Assembly (NCBI GenBank): GCA_001414345.1
Contig: LLCB01000313.1
Span: 1-64,000 of the forward strand
DNA from: Hymenoscyphus infarciens
Taxonomy: Eukaryota > Ascomycota > Leotiomycetes > Helotiales > Helotiaceae
Direction of reading: 5' to 3'
DNA: 64,000 bases
The position numbers and the translations under genes were made by a program. The notes below the pieces were generated by a model that did not search any database, was not told where the DNA came from, and saw nothing but the letters and a program-made list of their open reading frames with translations. This document shows positions 33,662 to 46,371 of the stretch, piece after piece (the stretch's first letter is position 1; every line of letters begins with the position of its first letter).

Positions 33662-35012
33662 GATTGCGGTCTGGTTGCAAGCTGCATGTATTGAAGGTTG
33701 AGGTTGTGTGCTTTAAAAGTATTGATTGAATCAAGTTGACTTGTTTTGAAGTTGTTTGTATTGAGATAATCTAAATTGAAATTAGTCTTTAGGGTTATCA
33801 GCCCTTGATTTATAGTTTAATTTGCTGCTCGGGGTGTCAATTAAAAACAGTTCTTGCGTCTTCGACATCACAATCTTACAGATAACGTTAATTACATCTT
33901 CTATCTTCCAATTACAGGACAAAGACACTTTTCACTTGTTTTTTATTTTGATCACATTCTTACTTACACCCATGCTATGACATTATTCGTACGTTGCCAA
34001 GAGGTAAAAACCAATAGCTGCCTTTCTTCAAGCTCTGGAGACGCACCTATAATCATAGTTGCGTCAAACTAGGTGGAAGGAGAACTCCGAACTGGTCCGA
34101 GCACTCCTTGGAGTTTTGGTGAATTTGGCAGGTGAAACTTTGATATTGGTTTGGCGAAAAGAGGGTCATAAAATTCGGTGTGGTGAATTGAGACCTTGAG
34201 CTAAGCGAAGGTAATGTATGGTTCTAAGAAAAACATTCGAGGCCACCGGCTAAATGAGAGTTGTGTTGAATTGCTCGCGTATACGCAGTGGAAACCAACC
34301 AATTCGAGTTTCTCTTCAGGGTAGTCCTTCGGTGCTTTTTGTTGATAAGGAAACTTATCTGCAAAGGCACTCTCGTATTGAACAAGAAAAGCGGCAGTGA
34401 ATAGCAACACTTTGTAGATAATACCAAAATACTTCGGGACAATCGAACTTCATTTTCCAAGCCATTTTGGGAAATATTAAATTGTCCCAAGTATTCAGGC
34501 CTTACATTAGCCTAGAAAGTTGGGACAATGAGCTGGGTAGGCAGATACGAACCAGAAGTATTTACTGCAGTTTTTGTTGTCTACCAACACCCTGACAACT
34601 GCACGTATAAAGGGTACTCGAGTACACATCTCATCAATCCCTCCAAATATCGGATTGGTTTTAGAGTAACTCAACCTCTCGGTGTGGCGGCCAGGAATAT
34701 TACGAGTAAGCCATAGCTTACTCGAAAAATAATTGTCAGCTTACTCACGGTTAACTCACAAATTACTCACAGCTTACTCACAAACAACTAATTCATGGTC
34801 TCTCGCAATATACCGAGTTACTTGCGGAATACCTGTTAACTCACGAGGCCGGATTGACAAGGACAATCGTCGGAGACAATTCCGACCTAAGATTTTCAAG
34901 TATTTAGTTATTACTCGTGCGATTCTTAATGCTACATACATATTCTTATCCTCTAACCATCAAATCATATGCATTTTCCTAACCAGTCTCAAGGACCATG
35001 CAATTCCCGTCA
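33662..35012. other. Intergenic region with a hairpin and short repeats
   Basis: About 1.35 kb. The left part is the promoter side of the secreted protein gene; the right part is the 3' flank of NUP159. It includes the 34.70-34.79 kb repeat cluster (separate entry). Minus-strand short frames at 34.2-34.5 kb lack family character. No gene is called. Confidence 0.5.
34703..34789. repeat. Perfect hairpin followed by TTACTCAC repeats
   Basis: CGAGTAAGC (34703-34711), loop CATA, then GCTTACTCG (34716-34724): a 9-bp perfect stem. It is followed by several GCTTACTCAC / TTACTCACA / TTAACTCAC units to about 34,787. The cluster lies about 220-310 bp past the NUP159 stop codon. It could be a 3' processing or boundary element, or a small repeat relic. 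Confidence 0.6.
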
Positions 35013-38000
35013 TCATTCGTCGTCTTCCAAAAGTCTAACATTCGTGCCTGCCTCCTCCAAAGCACTCTTCAACCGCCTCATGACATCTTGTCTTCTCGCC
35101 AACTTTGCCTTTAGCTTCTCTTTCTCCTCACTCGAGTAACCACTAAATTTCTTTCTTGGAGAAGGAGATCCGCGTGATCCGACCGACGAACGGAATGAGC
35201 TTTGCAAGTGTCGTGGGGTGTCTCTCTCAGGGGTATATGTTAGACCATACGTTCCTGAAGCGCCTGGATTACGGAGTGATTGCCGATTTGGCTGTGGGGT
35301 CGAGAACGGCGATCCTTCGCGGCTCTGTGATAAATCAACAGAACTGAATCGAAGTTTCCGCATTTGTGCTTCGAGAACATCAATATTTCCACTTTTCTTT
35401 TCTGCCATACTAGTCATCTTGGTGATGGTGCGCATGACTGCTTCAACAGTAGGAGCATTTCCGTTCCCATTAGATGCAGAGTGCGAGACTAGTTTTGCCT
35501 TGAGAACCGTCAAAGTTTCTTCGGCCTCGCAAAGGAGCTTTTGGAACTTTGTAAAGTCTCTTTTCAGATCTCGTTGCTGAACAATTTGTTCAGCACTCAA
35601 AGGTTTGCTGAGTGCCATTGCGACCTGGTCCGGATCTCGATGAGCTTGAACAATTTTCCGGACGTCTTCATGTTTTGCATGGAGTTTGATCAAGTCCTTT
35701 TGGAGATCATTGCACGTCTCAAGTTTGCTGGCAATATCCTTAATTCGTCCATCCTCAAGTTCTCTCGGAAGATCATTCTCCATCAGAGAAGAAAGTTCGT
35801 CAAGTTCCACTAGACACCAATCTTCTTCGTTTTCGAGATCTTCCTTGGTTCGACCTTCTTGTTTGTATTGTTCAGTATGACCCACAATAAATGCCTTCAA
35901 GGCTTTTGCGTTGACACCTAAGGTATCAATCATAGAATTGATATCTCGATAGATTGCCTCTACCTGAGACGGGACACTATTCATGTCTGCTTCACTCTTG
36001 TAATTGGTATATGCCACGAACTCATCCAAGGTAGTCGTAGGTTTGAGATCTTCAGCGAGGAATTTTTGCATTTCCTCATCCTCTTCATCAACAAGAGCCT
36101 GGGTTTCTTCTGCCTCTTTCTTCTCTCTGGCATCAGCACGGCGTTTTTCCTCTGCCTTTTGTTCTTCCTTGGTAAGAGCAAATGTGCTTTGACCAAGGGT
36201 TGATGGTTTGGCACCGAATCTCTGAGAGGAGCCCAAAAGTTGGGAAGCAACTCCAGGGGCACTCACTGATCGTGATGCATCGGGTCGCCCGAGCAGTCTC
36301 CCGGGTAAAGCAGATCGAACTGGGCTTGGAGAGCGAGGACTCTGTGGTGGACCCTTTGGCTTGGGAGGTGGAAGGGAAGGAGCAACCTCTCCGAATAGTG
36401 ATGGTCTGGCTGGTGCTGCTGGTTTTGAAATATTCGTAAAACTCTCCATGGGTTTGTTACTCTTTAAGCCACCACCAAACGAACTTTGAGGGGTGAAACC
36501 AGGAGTGGTGTTTTTCTCCGAAACAGGGCTCAGGTCCTTTGCAACATCTTCACCGCTGCCTTCCTCGCTGTCCGATTGTATCTCTCCTTCCTCAGACAAA
36601 AAGTCCGCCTCATCGTCTTCTTCCTCGGGGCCTCCGGGGACATCGCTAGGGGGTATGAGGTCAGCAGAAATTGGCTTGGGGGGGCTCTCGGCCGGAGGTG
36701 GTGAAATCGTAGGTTTTGGTTTGAAAAGAGTACCTGGAGGAGTTTGTTCGTCAGCTTCAGAAGAGGATGGTGACGAGTCTCCAACAGAAAAGCTGTTCTT
36801 ACTAGTCGAATCAGGTGGCAATGGAGCTTCTGGTATTTGATCATTGACACCCTTTGCTTTCTCCTCTGATTCAGGTTCTTTCTTGATCCGAGGTGTTGCT
36901 GGCGTCTCGGTGATAGATGGTGGTGCTTCGGTGAGCCCCGGTGTCTTGGGACCTGGTGAGACTGTGTTCGTCTTTCCCTGGTTGGCAAAACTAAAACCAG
37001 GTTCAACGGGCTTACCAAAACTAAAGCCAGCTGATGCGGGTTTAGTCGTAGCTGGCGTGGATGTCGGTGTACTACCAAATAGACTGCCGCCTGAAGAAGC
37101 TGCAGGTAGAAATTGAAATTTTGGTGGGGTGGGGGTAGACGCTGGGGTTGTAGATTCCTTAAGAGGGGATCCAGGCTTACCAGCTTGGGCGGAGGAGAGA
37201 AATCTGGTTGGGGCAGGGGTAGACGACGGGGTTGTGGACTCGGTTTTTACAGCCTCTTCTGGAGCATCCATATCCGCCTCTTTTGATACAGGGGCAGTTG
37301 CAGCAGGCTTTGAAGATGCCTCACCAAGAGCACTACCAAAGTTGCCACCAAAGAACGACGAACCCGTGCTCTCATTTGCTGGTTTATCATCCTTCGCGGA
37401 TGGATCTGCTTTGAATGTAGTACCGAGACTAAATCCACCAGTACCACCAAATACACTGCTGGTTGGTTGACTCGTAGAAGCGGGAGTTCCTCCAAAGATA
37501 CCAGCTGCAGGTTTGTTTTCAGTTTGAGCAGCGCCGCCTCCAAATATACTCGTGGCTGGCTTGTTTTCGGTTTGAAGGGCGCTGCCAAATGGAGTATTGG
37601 AACTGGGTGCACCAAACACACTGGTTGATGTAGTGTTGGAAGTGCTTCCAAATGCATGGTTTGGAGCAGGAGGAGCACCAAAGGGGCTGCCTGATGTAGC
37701 CGGTTTAGAAAAGACACTCCCTGCGCTTGAAGTAGCGTTTTGGAGGTTCGAAGCTGCAGCAAATCCTCCCTTTGATGCAAACGAGGAGAACCCTCCGGAT
37801 GTTGGGGTTGCACTCGAGGCACTACCAAAGGGTGATGTTGTCGTTGCTCCACCAGCCTGACCAAATGCTGCAGTTGGAGCCGTAGAGCCAGTGGCCCAAG
37901 GGGATGTTTTGACACCAAGACCACCTGGCGCGCTAGGCGACCCGAAAGCTGGTTTGCCAAATGCAGTTCCACCTCCAAGCGAAGAAGAGCTGCCAAAAGC

Positions 38001-39804
38001 AGGAGCCCCAAAAGCCCCACCAGCGGGGGCTGATGCAGTAGCCGAAGGAGCCGAAGAAGCGGGTGTACCCCATGGGCTTGCTGTTTGTCCCATTCCTGAA
38101 GTAGCACCAAAAGCGCCCCCAGAAGCAGGCATCGATGGTGCGCCAAAAGCGGAAGTTTGGGGGGCGCTTCCAAAGGCTCCACTAGAAGCAGGTGCACCAA
38201 ATGCCGAGCTTCCAAATGCAGGCTTTGCTGGAGGTGCACCGAATGCAGAAGAAGGTTGCTGAGCTGGGGCAGGAGAAGATTGGACAGCTGTTGCCGATTG
38301 CGGTGCTTCTACAAGGCCAGAATACATGGTGCCTTGTCGTATTGAGTCTGTGTACACGAACCACCATGATGATAATACACCTTCGTTGTTTAGAACCATC
38401 AGAGCTGGTAGAGGGGTAGGTGATTGTTCTATCTCGTCGCCGGGAATTGGTTTTTGTACCGGTTCAGAAGGAGAAAGATCAACAGCGACACCGATAGGTG
38501 ATGTGTCATCCATGCCGTTCATTGGAAGGATAGCTCTCTTGGAATCATCAGAAATCTCTGTCATTGCGAAAGCTCCTACAACTGGTTGATGTTTAGATAG
38601 TGCAGCTTTGGCTTTGGTCAGAAGTCCTATATCTGTGGATGCGGTTGAGGCGATGACGAGTACATCCTCGATATTTGGTGGAAAGTTTCTCAATCTCAAA
38701 ACAAATTGATGCGGTTGTAAGCGACTTAAACTGCTATATGGTCCAGCAGGGTCGGTTGCTATCTTTTGGAACACAAAGCTGGGAGGTGTACCGGGTGCTC
38801 TTGTGACAAGATGATAGAAAGATTCGGGAGCAGTGCCATTGATTGGATCTGGTTGGGTGTGTATCATTAAGAATACATTATTCTCGAGCCATGTGATGGA
38901 AGAAACTGGAAAAATTAGCAGGGAAAAGCACTTGGACTGTGAGAAGATTTACGATGTTCTCCACCATTCACATCAGGAGGCTTTGGGATGTCGCCCTTCC
39001 CAACTCCTTCTGGGGTCAATTGAAACGCTGCGCCATTTCCCAGACCAGCAACCAATTGCTTTCCCCTAGTACTCCAAGAAACACAACTAACGGCCTCCTT
39101 CAGAACCTGGCCATTTGGTCCCTGCACAAGATTTTGTTCATTAAGATTTGCCATCAAGAGGTTTCCCTCGACCGTTACAGCCGCAAACAGCTCCCCCTTC
39201 TCTGGCGTCGGATTTGGGACCAGCGCTCTCAATGCCTGCCCGTTTGTTGAAAGCTGGAATTTTGGTTCTGTGGAACCATTCATGAGGCTTTGGACATCGT
39301 AGACCGCCAATCCTCCTCCGCGCTCTGCCGAGAGCACCAAGTATGATTCATCTGCTGAAAAAGCAACCTGAGAAACTCTTATTGTCATCGGGATTCGTAG
39401 TTGTGGCTGAAAGGGTTTTATATTATTATCTCCTTGCTCCGAACCTTGATAGGCTTGTCGAACTGCTTTGGTGTACGCCAAGACGATCTCGTTTGGGCCT
39501 GCTGCTGCAAAAAGACCTTTCTTGGAGGCAATGCTCATGAGCGACGAGGTCGTCAGTGGTAATTGATTTGCAGGCCATGATGTTGAGAGTATCTGGACTT
39601 TACTATCTCCTGCAAGCGCAAGAAATCCGAGGGCCTAGTAGACAATTTAGTATCATGAGAAGACGGTTCCCCAGAAGCTTGAGAAGCTCAAGCAAGACCT
39701 ACATCAGTTTGAATTTCTGCTAGATCAGAACCATTCTGCACACCCCCCGCCCCCGAGCCTGGGCTCCCTCCCATACCAGTATTTCCGAAGCTGGAGAATG
39801 CCAT
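35013..39804 (-). CDS. NUP159: Nucleoporin Nup159 (cytoplasmic FG nucleoporin)
   Basis: Three exons: 39804-39703, 39634-38953, 38905-35013; 1558 residues. The N-terminal part (about residues 30-440) is the beta-propeller that binds the helicase Dbp5 in yeast (FSADESYLVLSAERGGGLAV, SCVSWSTRGKQLVAGL, SSITWLENNVFLMIHTQ). The middle is a long FG region with many SAFG, GGAFG and FGAP units. Ser/Pro-rich acidic linkers follow (EEEDDEADFLSEEGEIQSD), then a basic charged stretch and a C-terminal coiled coil (about the last 330 residues) that in yeast anchors it with Nup82 and Nsp1. Role: the last step of mRNA export on the cytoplasmic face of the pore. The intron acceptor CCAG/TTTCTTCC keeps the propeller in frame. 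Confidence 0.9.
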
Positions 39805-40328
39805 AACGGTCGCGAAGTAGCCTGACTTTGGAGGCGTTCCCTGCTGCTATAAGGTAGGTCTGCGCATTGATCGAGGGTGTTTTGTTCTAGCCCCAGCTGA
39901 AGACAAGGACCAGGAACGTTGATGTCTTATTTTTCGCGAGAAGAGGGTTTGAAGGGGAATTGGTAGGCGAAGGAGGAAGAGCAGACGAGGTTCTCTTTTG
40001 CAGGATGATGGGAGATGTTTAATATTAGGATTACGGGTGTTTTTGTTCTTTGTTGCCTATGTTGGTCCCTAAAAAAGCTTGAGGTTGGTACCTGAAAGTC
40101 GCGATGCAGCTATCGTCAGGTGACGAGCGCGTTTAAAGTGAAGCTCGCGAGGCTCGCAAGGCAGCTCCATCGTCGTCAGTCGCAAGCTATCTCGAACCTC
40201 CCTAAGATTCAATACCAAAAACTCTATCAACATCACCATCAAAATTTCGACGAGACCTGCTGCCAAATTCTCAAACTCGATTACGATCTACGATTCGCAA
40301 AGGAGCCCCCTAAGCTCCAGCCGTCAAC
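39805..40328. promoter_or_regulatory. Divergent promoter region NUP159 / PUP1
   Basis: 524 bp between head-to-head ATGs. Both leaders lie here. No motif is strong enough to name. Confidence 0.55.
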
Positions 40329-41270
40329 ATGCCAGGCTTCGACTTCTCAAACCATACCCGTAACGCTGCGTTGCACGCACGAGGTGTACCTCTGCCAAAG
40401 GCTACGAGTACTGGTACAACAATTGTAGGATGTATATTCGATGGTGGTGTAGTTGTAAGTTTGGCCCCTCAATGGACGAGCATCGTTCTGTACAGGAATA
40501 GAGACCCTTCCTTCGATTGCTCTACAACTGCAAGCTTTCCCATAGCACAAGCTAACATTCTCATCTAGATTGCTGCAGATACCAGAGCTACTAGCGGTCC
40601 CATAGTCGCTGATAAGAACTGCGAAAAACTTCATTACATTGCCCCTCAGATTTGGTGCGCAGGAGCTGGTACTGCCGCTGATACCGAATTCACAACCGCC
40701 CTCATCTCCTCCCAACTCGAACTCCACTCCCTCTCCACCGGCCGCAAACCCCGCGTTGTCACTTGTATGACCATGCTAAAGCAACATCTCTTCCGTTATC
40801 AAGGACACATTGGTGCATACCTCGTTGTAGCGGGTGTTGATCCTACCGGTGTTGGATTGTTTACTGTACACGCACACGGTAGCACAGACAAGCTTCCATA
40901 TGTCACTATGGGTTCCGGATCATTAGCAGCAATGTCAGTATTCGAGACACAATGGAAATCAAGCATGACGGAGCAGGAGGCTGTCACATTAGCTTCAAAC
41001 GCCATTCAAGCTGGTATTTTCAACGATTTGGGATCCGGTTCGAACGTCGATGTTGCTATTATCACCAAGGAGAAGACCACCTTGAAGAGAGGATACGTCA
41101 AGCCAAATGAGAGAAGCAAGAAGCAGAAGAGCTACGTTTTCAAGAGAGGTACAACTGCTGTGTTGAACGAGAAGATTATTACGAGGGAAGAGATCAGCAA
41201 GTATGTAACAGTTTCGGAGCTAGAGGGAGGAGAGAAGTCGGTGGGCGAGAAAATGGATCTGGATGTCTGA
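40329..41270 (+). CDS. PUP1: 20S proteasome beta-2 subunit (trypsin-like site)
   Basis: Two exons, 40329-40454 and 40569-41270; 275 residues. The propeptide [19 protein letters not shown] ends at Gly29 and maturation exposes Thr30 (GTTIVGC), the catalytic N-terminal threonine. Other site residues are seen: [20 protein letters not shown] (Asp and Lys of the active centre) and [12 protein letters not shown]. The C-terminal extension ([19 protein letters not shown], then IITREEI) is the arm that wraps beta-3 in the yeast structure. The intron lies immediately after the first beta strand. Confidence 0.96.
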
Positions 41271-42526
41271 AGTAAGGAGATGATAAGATAATGGCTTAGA
41301 TGTATCAACAATGCAGCATTCGGCGTTGGCCACTTGAGATGGTTTACCCTTACTCTTTTATTCGTCTTTTTGGGTTATGTCTCGTTTTGCACTCTAGATC
41401 AATTGATTTGGCCAGTGTTCAAGTCTTATCCCTCGAAGAAATCGCACATTTCCTTGGAACTCACTTCCTCAACTTTACTTCAAAGACATGCCCCGACTAC
41501 GAGGTGCACTTGAATTATTCTTTGAAAAGTTGCCACAAGAGCAAGTGAGTAACCACAGTTTTTACAATTGCGCCCTCAAAAGTTCCGCCTTTTTATTAAA
41601 AATAGCCGCGAAGTACTCCACATCAGCCTTGTTGTCTAAGCTTGCTGATTTTCAAGGGTACAGGCACTCGGCTCTATTACATTTAAAATAGTGAATAGCA
41701 ACCCCCATCCATCCTAAAACAAAAAAAATCGGGGCTCCCAAGCTCAAGAAAAGGTGGTTGCTATGAGTGTTCAGAGATATTTCGCGGTCCTTTATTCAAA
41801 CTCGCTATTTTACAAGAGACGAGAGACAATTACTTGGATTGAACGAAGATCGGATGATCTTTCTCTCTTTGCAGAACATAACTTCCAGCTCGAGAGTTTC
41901 AATTCTTATCTTTTTCCTAAATGAGGCCAAAAGATTGGTTCTTATTTTTCTAACTTACTGTCTTATAGTATTCTAACTCCATCGACCTCTTTCATAGACC
42001 CTAGGCGTTCTAGGTACCGAGTGGCTTGCGCACAAAATTTTATCCTATCTATCTACACTACTAATTCTCGACAATTTAAAACCTTACTTCTTTTTACATC
42101 CCTCACTTCACCTACAGCTCACTAAATATTGAACATTGAAGATTTCATCTGATCTCTATTCATATATCTGGGACAATTGAAAAAAAAAGTGCGATGCGCA
42201 ACAAAACTCCGCTCTACACTCTTCACTTCAAGCACATGGCATTAATAAGAAATAAATAAACTTAGTATAGAAGCCAGATTCCAGATTCCATCTATCAACA
42301 TGTTGTCTCGCCTCAAAGTGGACTTTGAACTTCTTTCAACTTCTTTGAAGAAATCAACAAGGAGTTTAGGTCTTAATGTGAGCGGAAATTAAGTACATTC
42401 ATTAAGGAGTCATGCTCTCGTCCAGCACAGGATATCCATCATTTTTCACTACACCGTATCCCTCGGAGTGAAGTTTCTTCTGATCAAAATAACCAACCCC
42501 TTTACCAACAAACCAAGCACCACAAA
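41271..42526. other. Intergenic region, no gene seen
   Basis: About 1.25 kb between the convergent ends of PUP1 and the Zn2Cys6 gene. Short plus-strand frames (67-82 codons) have no protein character. AT content rises toward 41.8-42.3 kb. Confidence 0.5.
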
Positions 42527-45500
42527 TCAATAGTATCCACCCCCAGCACCACCAAGAAACTGTGCTTCTCCATCACTAGGACCACTGCTAGGAGGAAATT
42601 GATATTGATTGAAAAGAGGCATCTCGAAATCAGGCTGGTCAGGTGGAAATAATGTATCAAAAACGTCCTAAGATCCGGTCAGCATTTTCTCATCCAGTCT
42701 TCACTTCCACTCTTCCACTTCCAAATGCCGAAAAAGAGTAGTAAATAAGAAAATCAAGATGAGAAAAACTCACCCAATCAATATCCGCCATCAAATCATC
42801 AGTCACCACCGCCGAAACCACAGGCGTAGTCCCAGGCGCACTACTCCCCCCCTCACTCCCCGCCTCAGGACTCGCCTGATTCGGCAACGCCCAAAGCGCC
42901 TCACCATTGCTCACCCCCGCGAAAACCATATCCGGCATCTTAACTTGCCCCATATCATTCGCCATCCCAGTCCCAGCGACAGGTGGGGCAGCAGCAAAAG
43001 CCATGTTCTGTTGTTCCACAGCCTGAGATCTAGCAGCCGCCTCCGCCAACGCAGCAGCCCTCGCTTCCGGATTCTTGAGGTATATGAGTTGTTTATTTTC
43101 GGTGGCTAACATACCGTTTGCTACTCGAGGGGGTTCTTGGCCTATGTGACGATCCATGTTTGTTGGAGCTCGCATTCCACGCATGGATTGGTAGATTGCG
43201 GTTTTTTGCTGGAGTTCTGAGAGGACGCGGAGGGCTTTGTTACGTCGAGGTTCGGTGGGATCACATTCGAAAATGTAATCTAGACAACGCCATATCCGAT
43301 CTGCTTCCTTTCTTCTGGGGTAGATGTAGATTTCGAGGAGGAGGAGGAAGGCGGTGTGGTATTGAGTCATAGCTCCAACGTACCAAGCCCAGTTCTTCAA
43401 ATCCGGGAGAGTTTCTAGGGCTACTGCTGTTTCGAGGTTTACTGTACCGTTTGCTAGCATTATGGCGCGCAGTCTGTCGGGCATTGGTGAGACGACGGAG
43501 CTGTGGTAGCGGTGGAGAACCATGATGTGAAGACGGGAGAGTAGAAGAGCTTTCACGATCTTTGCTGCTTTTTGAACTGGTATACGATCGTCCATCAAAT
43601 GATCGTACTTTGCGGCCATGTTGGCCTTGAAATTTTCAATCTTGCTGAGGAGGGCAGTGAGACTCATTTGGCGTTTTTCAACTTTCGGACGATCAACCCA
43701 GAGTTGTCTCATCATCTCAACGGTTTCAAATCGAATCAAGCAGAAAGTTGAATCGGTCCAGCGATCTGCGAAAGCAGGAGTCTCCCCGGTGGCATGAAGA
43801 TCAACGTCGTTAACGTTCAGTGGTAATTTGGTATCGAATTCTCCCTTTCGGATAGACGGTCTGGGACCTTGAGATTCGCAGGTACGGATATCAAGGAAAC
43901 AGAGCTGATACCAAACTAAGCGGCGAACGTGGGTCTCCAATGGGTTCATTCCATAAGTTTCGCCGTCACGGTGTAGTCCCATACACTCTGCCATTCTTAG
44001 AGCAGCACCTAGTAGAACCGAATGTGCTCTTGATACTTCGGCTCTGCATAGGGGTATCTAGTAGATGTTAATAAGATTATCTTCAATGCGAATTGAGCAC
44101 ACTTACCAAGTACATGACAAATCCCTGAAGTGTCTCCAATTTCGTCGTTCTAAGAAAATTGGCCCTTGCGAGAGCCGTCTCAGTCCCTAGCTTGAAGTTT
44201 GAAACCAAGTTCTCTCTCGAAACTCCAAAATCTCGGATGATAGTACTTTCATCCATACTAACCGCTCCTGAGAACATAGCAGCAAACACAACGGATTGAA
44301 CAGAGTTCGGGGGCTCAATTCCAAAAGACACTTCGTCCCAAAAGGAATCATATTCCTTTTCGAAAGTCGGGCGGTGAACTGTTTGAGCAATAGGATGTAC
44401 GCATTCCCAGTACTGTTTGATGAGTCTATCTGCGGCTAGTCGGGAGGGGAGAAAGTCAACTAATGATGCTGATTGCCCTTGCGATCCGAAAAAGAAACCT
44501 GATGAGGGCATAATATATGAAGGGCCAGGTTTAAGCCATTCATTTGCGGGTGGTACTGGTTTAACAAATGGTGCTGGTGTGGGTCCCGTTCCCGTGGTAT
44601 CTCTGTATCCGGTATTGAATGCATCCGTCATGGTGTGGGATAACTTGAGTGTGTTAGCTAAGCCCAAGAGGTGGGATTTCCCTTTACTGCTCGTAGATGA
44701 AAGACAAGGAGATCATATAAGCCAGTCATATAGCTCGAAAAGCGTGCAGACAAGCACAGGTGAAAACTCGTACAAAAGGGGGTGTCTGATCTCGCTAAAG
44801 ATAACTGGCCAAACACCCACTTCAAACTTTTGAAGTAAACGCATCCAAAAGGAGGCATGAAAAGATGAAGCCCAAACTAAAACCCACAAAACTCAAAGAC
44901 AAAAGAACTAACCTCCTGTGAAATCTTCGGTCTAAAAAACCCTCCAATTCTCTCTGTAATCCTCATCTTCCCCATCTGAATCCCAAGATCCAATAAATCG
45001 TCATCCTCTCCCTCTTCCCCATAAGCCGCGTCCTATGGTCCTTCCGTTAGCTCACTTTCATCACCCTTCAATTCCGTAAACTAAAGTAAAGTACGAACCT
45101 CAATCGCCAAAGGCGTAGGCTCCAACCCCCTCTCATCCTCAAGCCCCGGCAAATCATCATCCGCATCATCAGGCAAAGCTCTATCCCCTCTCGCCTTACT
45201 ACCTTGACCAACACCAACAGTCGCAACTAGCTTCGCAGCATCCCTCTCAAGCAACCTCTCCAAACTCCCAACCTTCTCCTTAATCTCCGTCAACTTAAGT
45301 TGACTAGCCTGATCCAGCGCCGGCGCCAAAAAAACACAATCCCTCGTAAACTTAACACAATTCGTGCAAGGGTGTGATTTATTGCATTTCAGCTTTCTGC
45401 GTCGACATTCAAGACAACTGGTAATCATGCGATTGCGTCTCCGAATCCTCGGTTGAGAGGACCCCGTTGAGGCAGATCCACTGGGACTCGGCGTCTTGGT

Positions 45501-45644
45501 AGCAGCACCTGCGGCAGGGGGAGAGGGCGAGACATGATTTGTAGGCGCCGGTGGAGAACTCGAATCAGAAGTTTGATCTTGCACCCCTTTCGGCGAGGGT
45601 CTTTGTTCATAGGTGTTGGGGTTTGGGGGGTTAAAGTAATCCAT
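42527..45644 (-). CDS. Zn2Cys6 transcription factor with fungal-specific domain
   Basis: Five exons: 45644-45099, 45032-44913, 44643-44107, 44057-42774, 42667-42527; 875 residues. The binuclear zinc cluster is Cys77, Cys80, Cys87, Cys93, Cys96 and Cys103 (CLECRRRKLKCNKSHPC, then CVKFTRDC), followed by a short coiled-coil linker (LKLTEIKEKVGSLERLL). The middle homology region is plain (HPIAQTVHRPTFEKEYDSFW, AECMGLHRDG, RRLVWYQLCFLDIRT). The C-terminus is Ala/Gln/Pro-rich, likely activating. Intron 3 (44644-44912, 269 nt) has a GCTAAC branch site 8 nt before its acceptor. The target genes cannot be told from sequence. Confidence 0.87.
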
Positions 45645-46371
45645 CTTCGAAGATTGGTTGCCTCGGACTGCTCAGAAAACGTGACTTCGAGGGTGGGGAA
45701 AGGACTTAGAAGTCGGGCGATATGAAGGTGCTGGGCCAATGAGGTTGAGGTACTATGTATTGCTATGCATATACGATGGGAAGTTTGCACAACGGACGAG
45801 GGGATCGAGGTTAGGGTTTGCCTTTTACGGGCGTAGCAACCTTTTGAATGTGGTGATCATGAATGGATTGCGGCGTGGATGCGGTTCAGCAGGCCCAACT
45901 TGCTGATTGGACGAAGCTACTGAGCTCCATCCAGCGAATGAAATTGGAAATACCGTACTAAACTGGATAAAGAATTGTATATCTACAACACCACAAGCAA
46001 CGTCACATCGCGTAAATGGCACTCGGGAAAACAAGACATAGTTTTTGTAAGTTCTTTTGGGATGCATATCTAACCGTCTAAACGCCTAAGAAACTCTGCC
46101 CCAATACCAACAATGAAGGAAATGCATCAATAACGTCGGAAACATGGAAAACAAGAGCGCGTAGAGTTCATTAGATCGCCCTCAGCAGGGACGAAGGAGG
46201 GATCTAGCATCCAGAGAAAATCCTGTGCCGGTCCTGGCATACTACAGGTACATCTCCTCTCCTTCATGAATTCATCGCACCGAAACATCGTGGCAGGCTA
46301 AACCCATCCAATGCAAAATGCGAAAGAAAAAAGTTATGCAGCGCACTTGTGGTCCGAAAAAGACTACTAGT
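45645..46371. other. Region between the Zn2Cys6 gene and the Hsp40 gene
   Basis: About 730 bp. It holds the promoter side of the Zn2Cys6 gene at the left and the Hsp40 3' flank at the right. Nothing else is supported. Confidence 0.5.

Noticed and set aside
34201..34490. Two minus-strand short frames near 34.3 kb
   Set aside because: The two frames overlap each other, start without ATG or lack a family, and sit in 3' flank sequence.
36844..38262. Long plus-strand and alternate minus-strand frames across NUP159
   Set aside because: They are antisense or shifted readings of the FG-repeat region, whose biased codons suppress stops in other frames.
44668..44858. 66-codon frame inside intron 3 of the Zn2Cys6 gene
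   Set aside because: It lies in an intron with good splice sites and branch point and has no family character.
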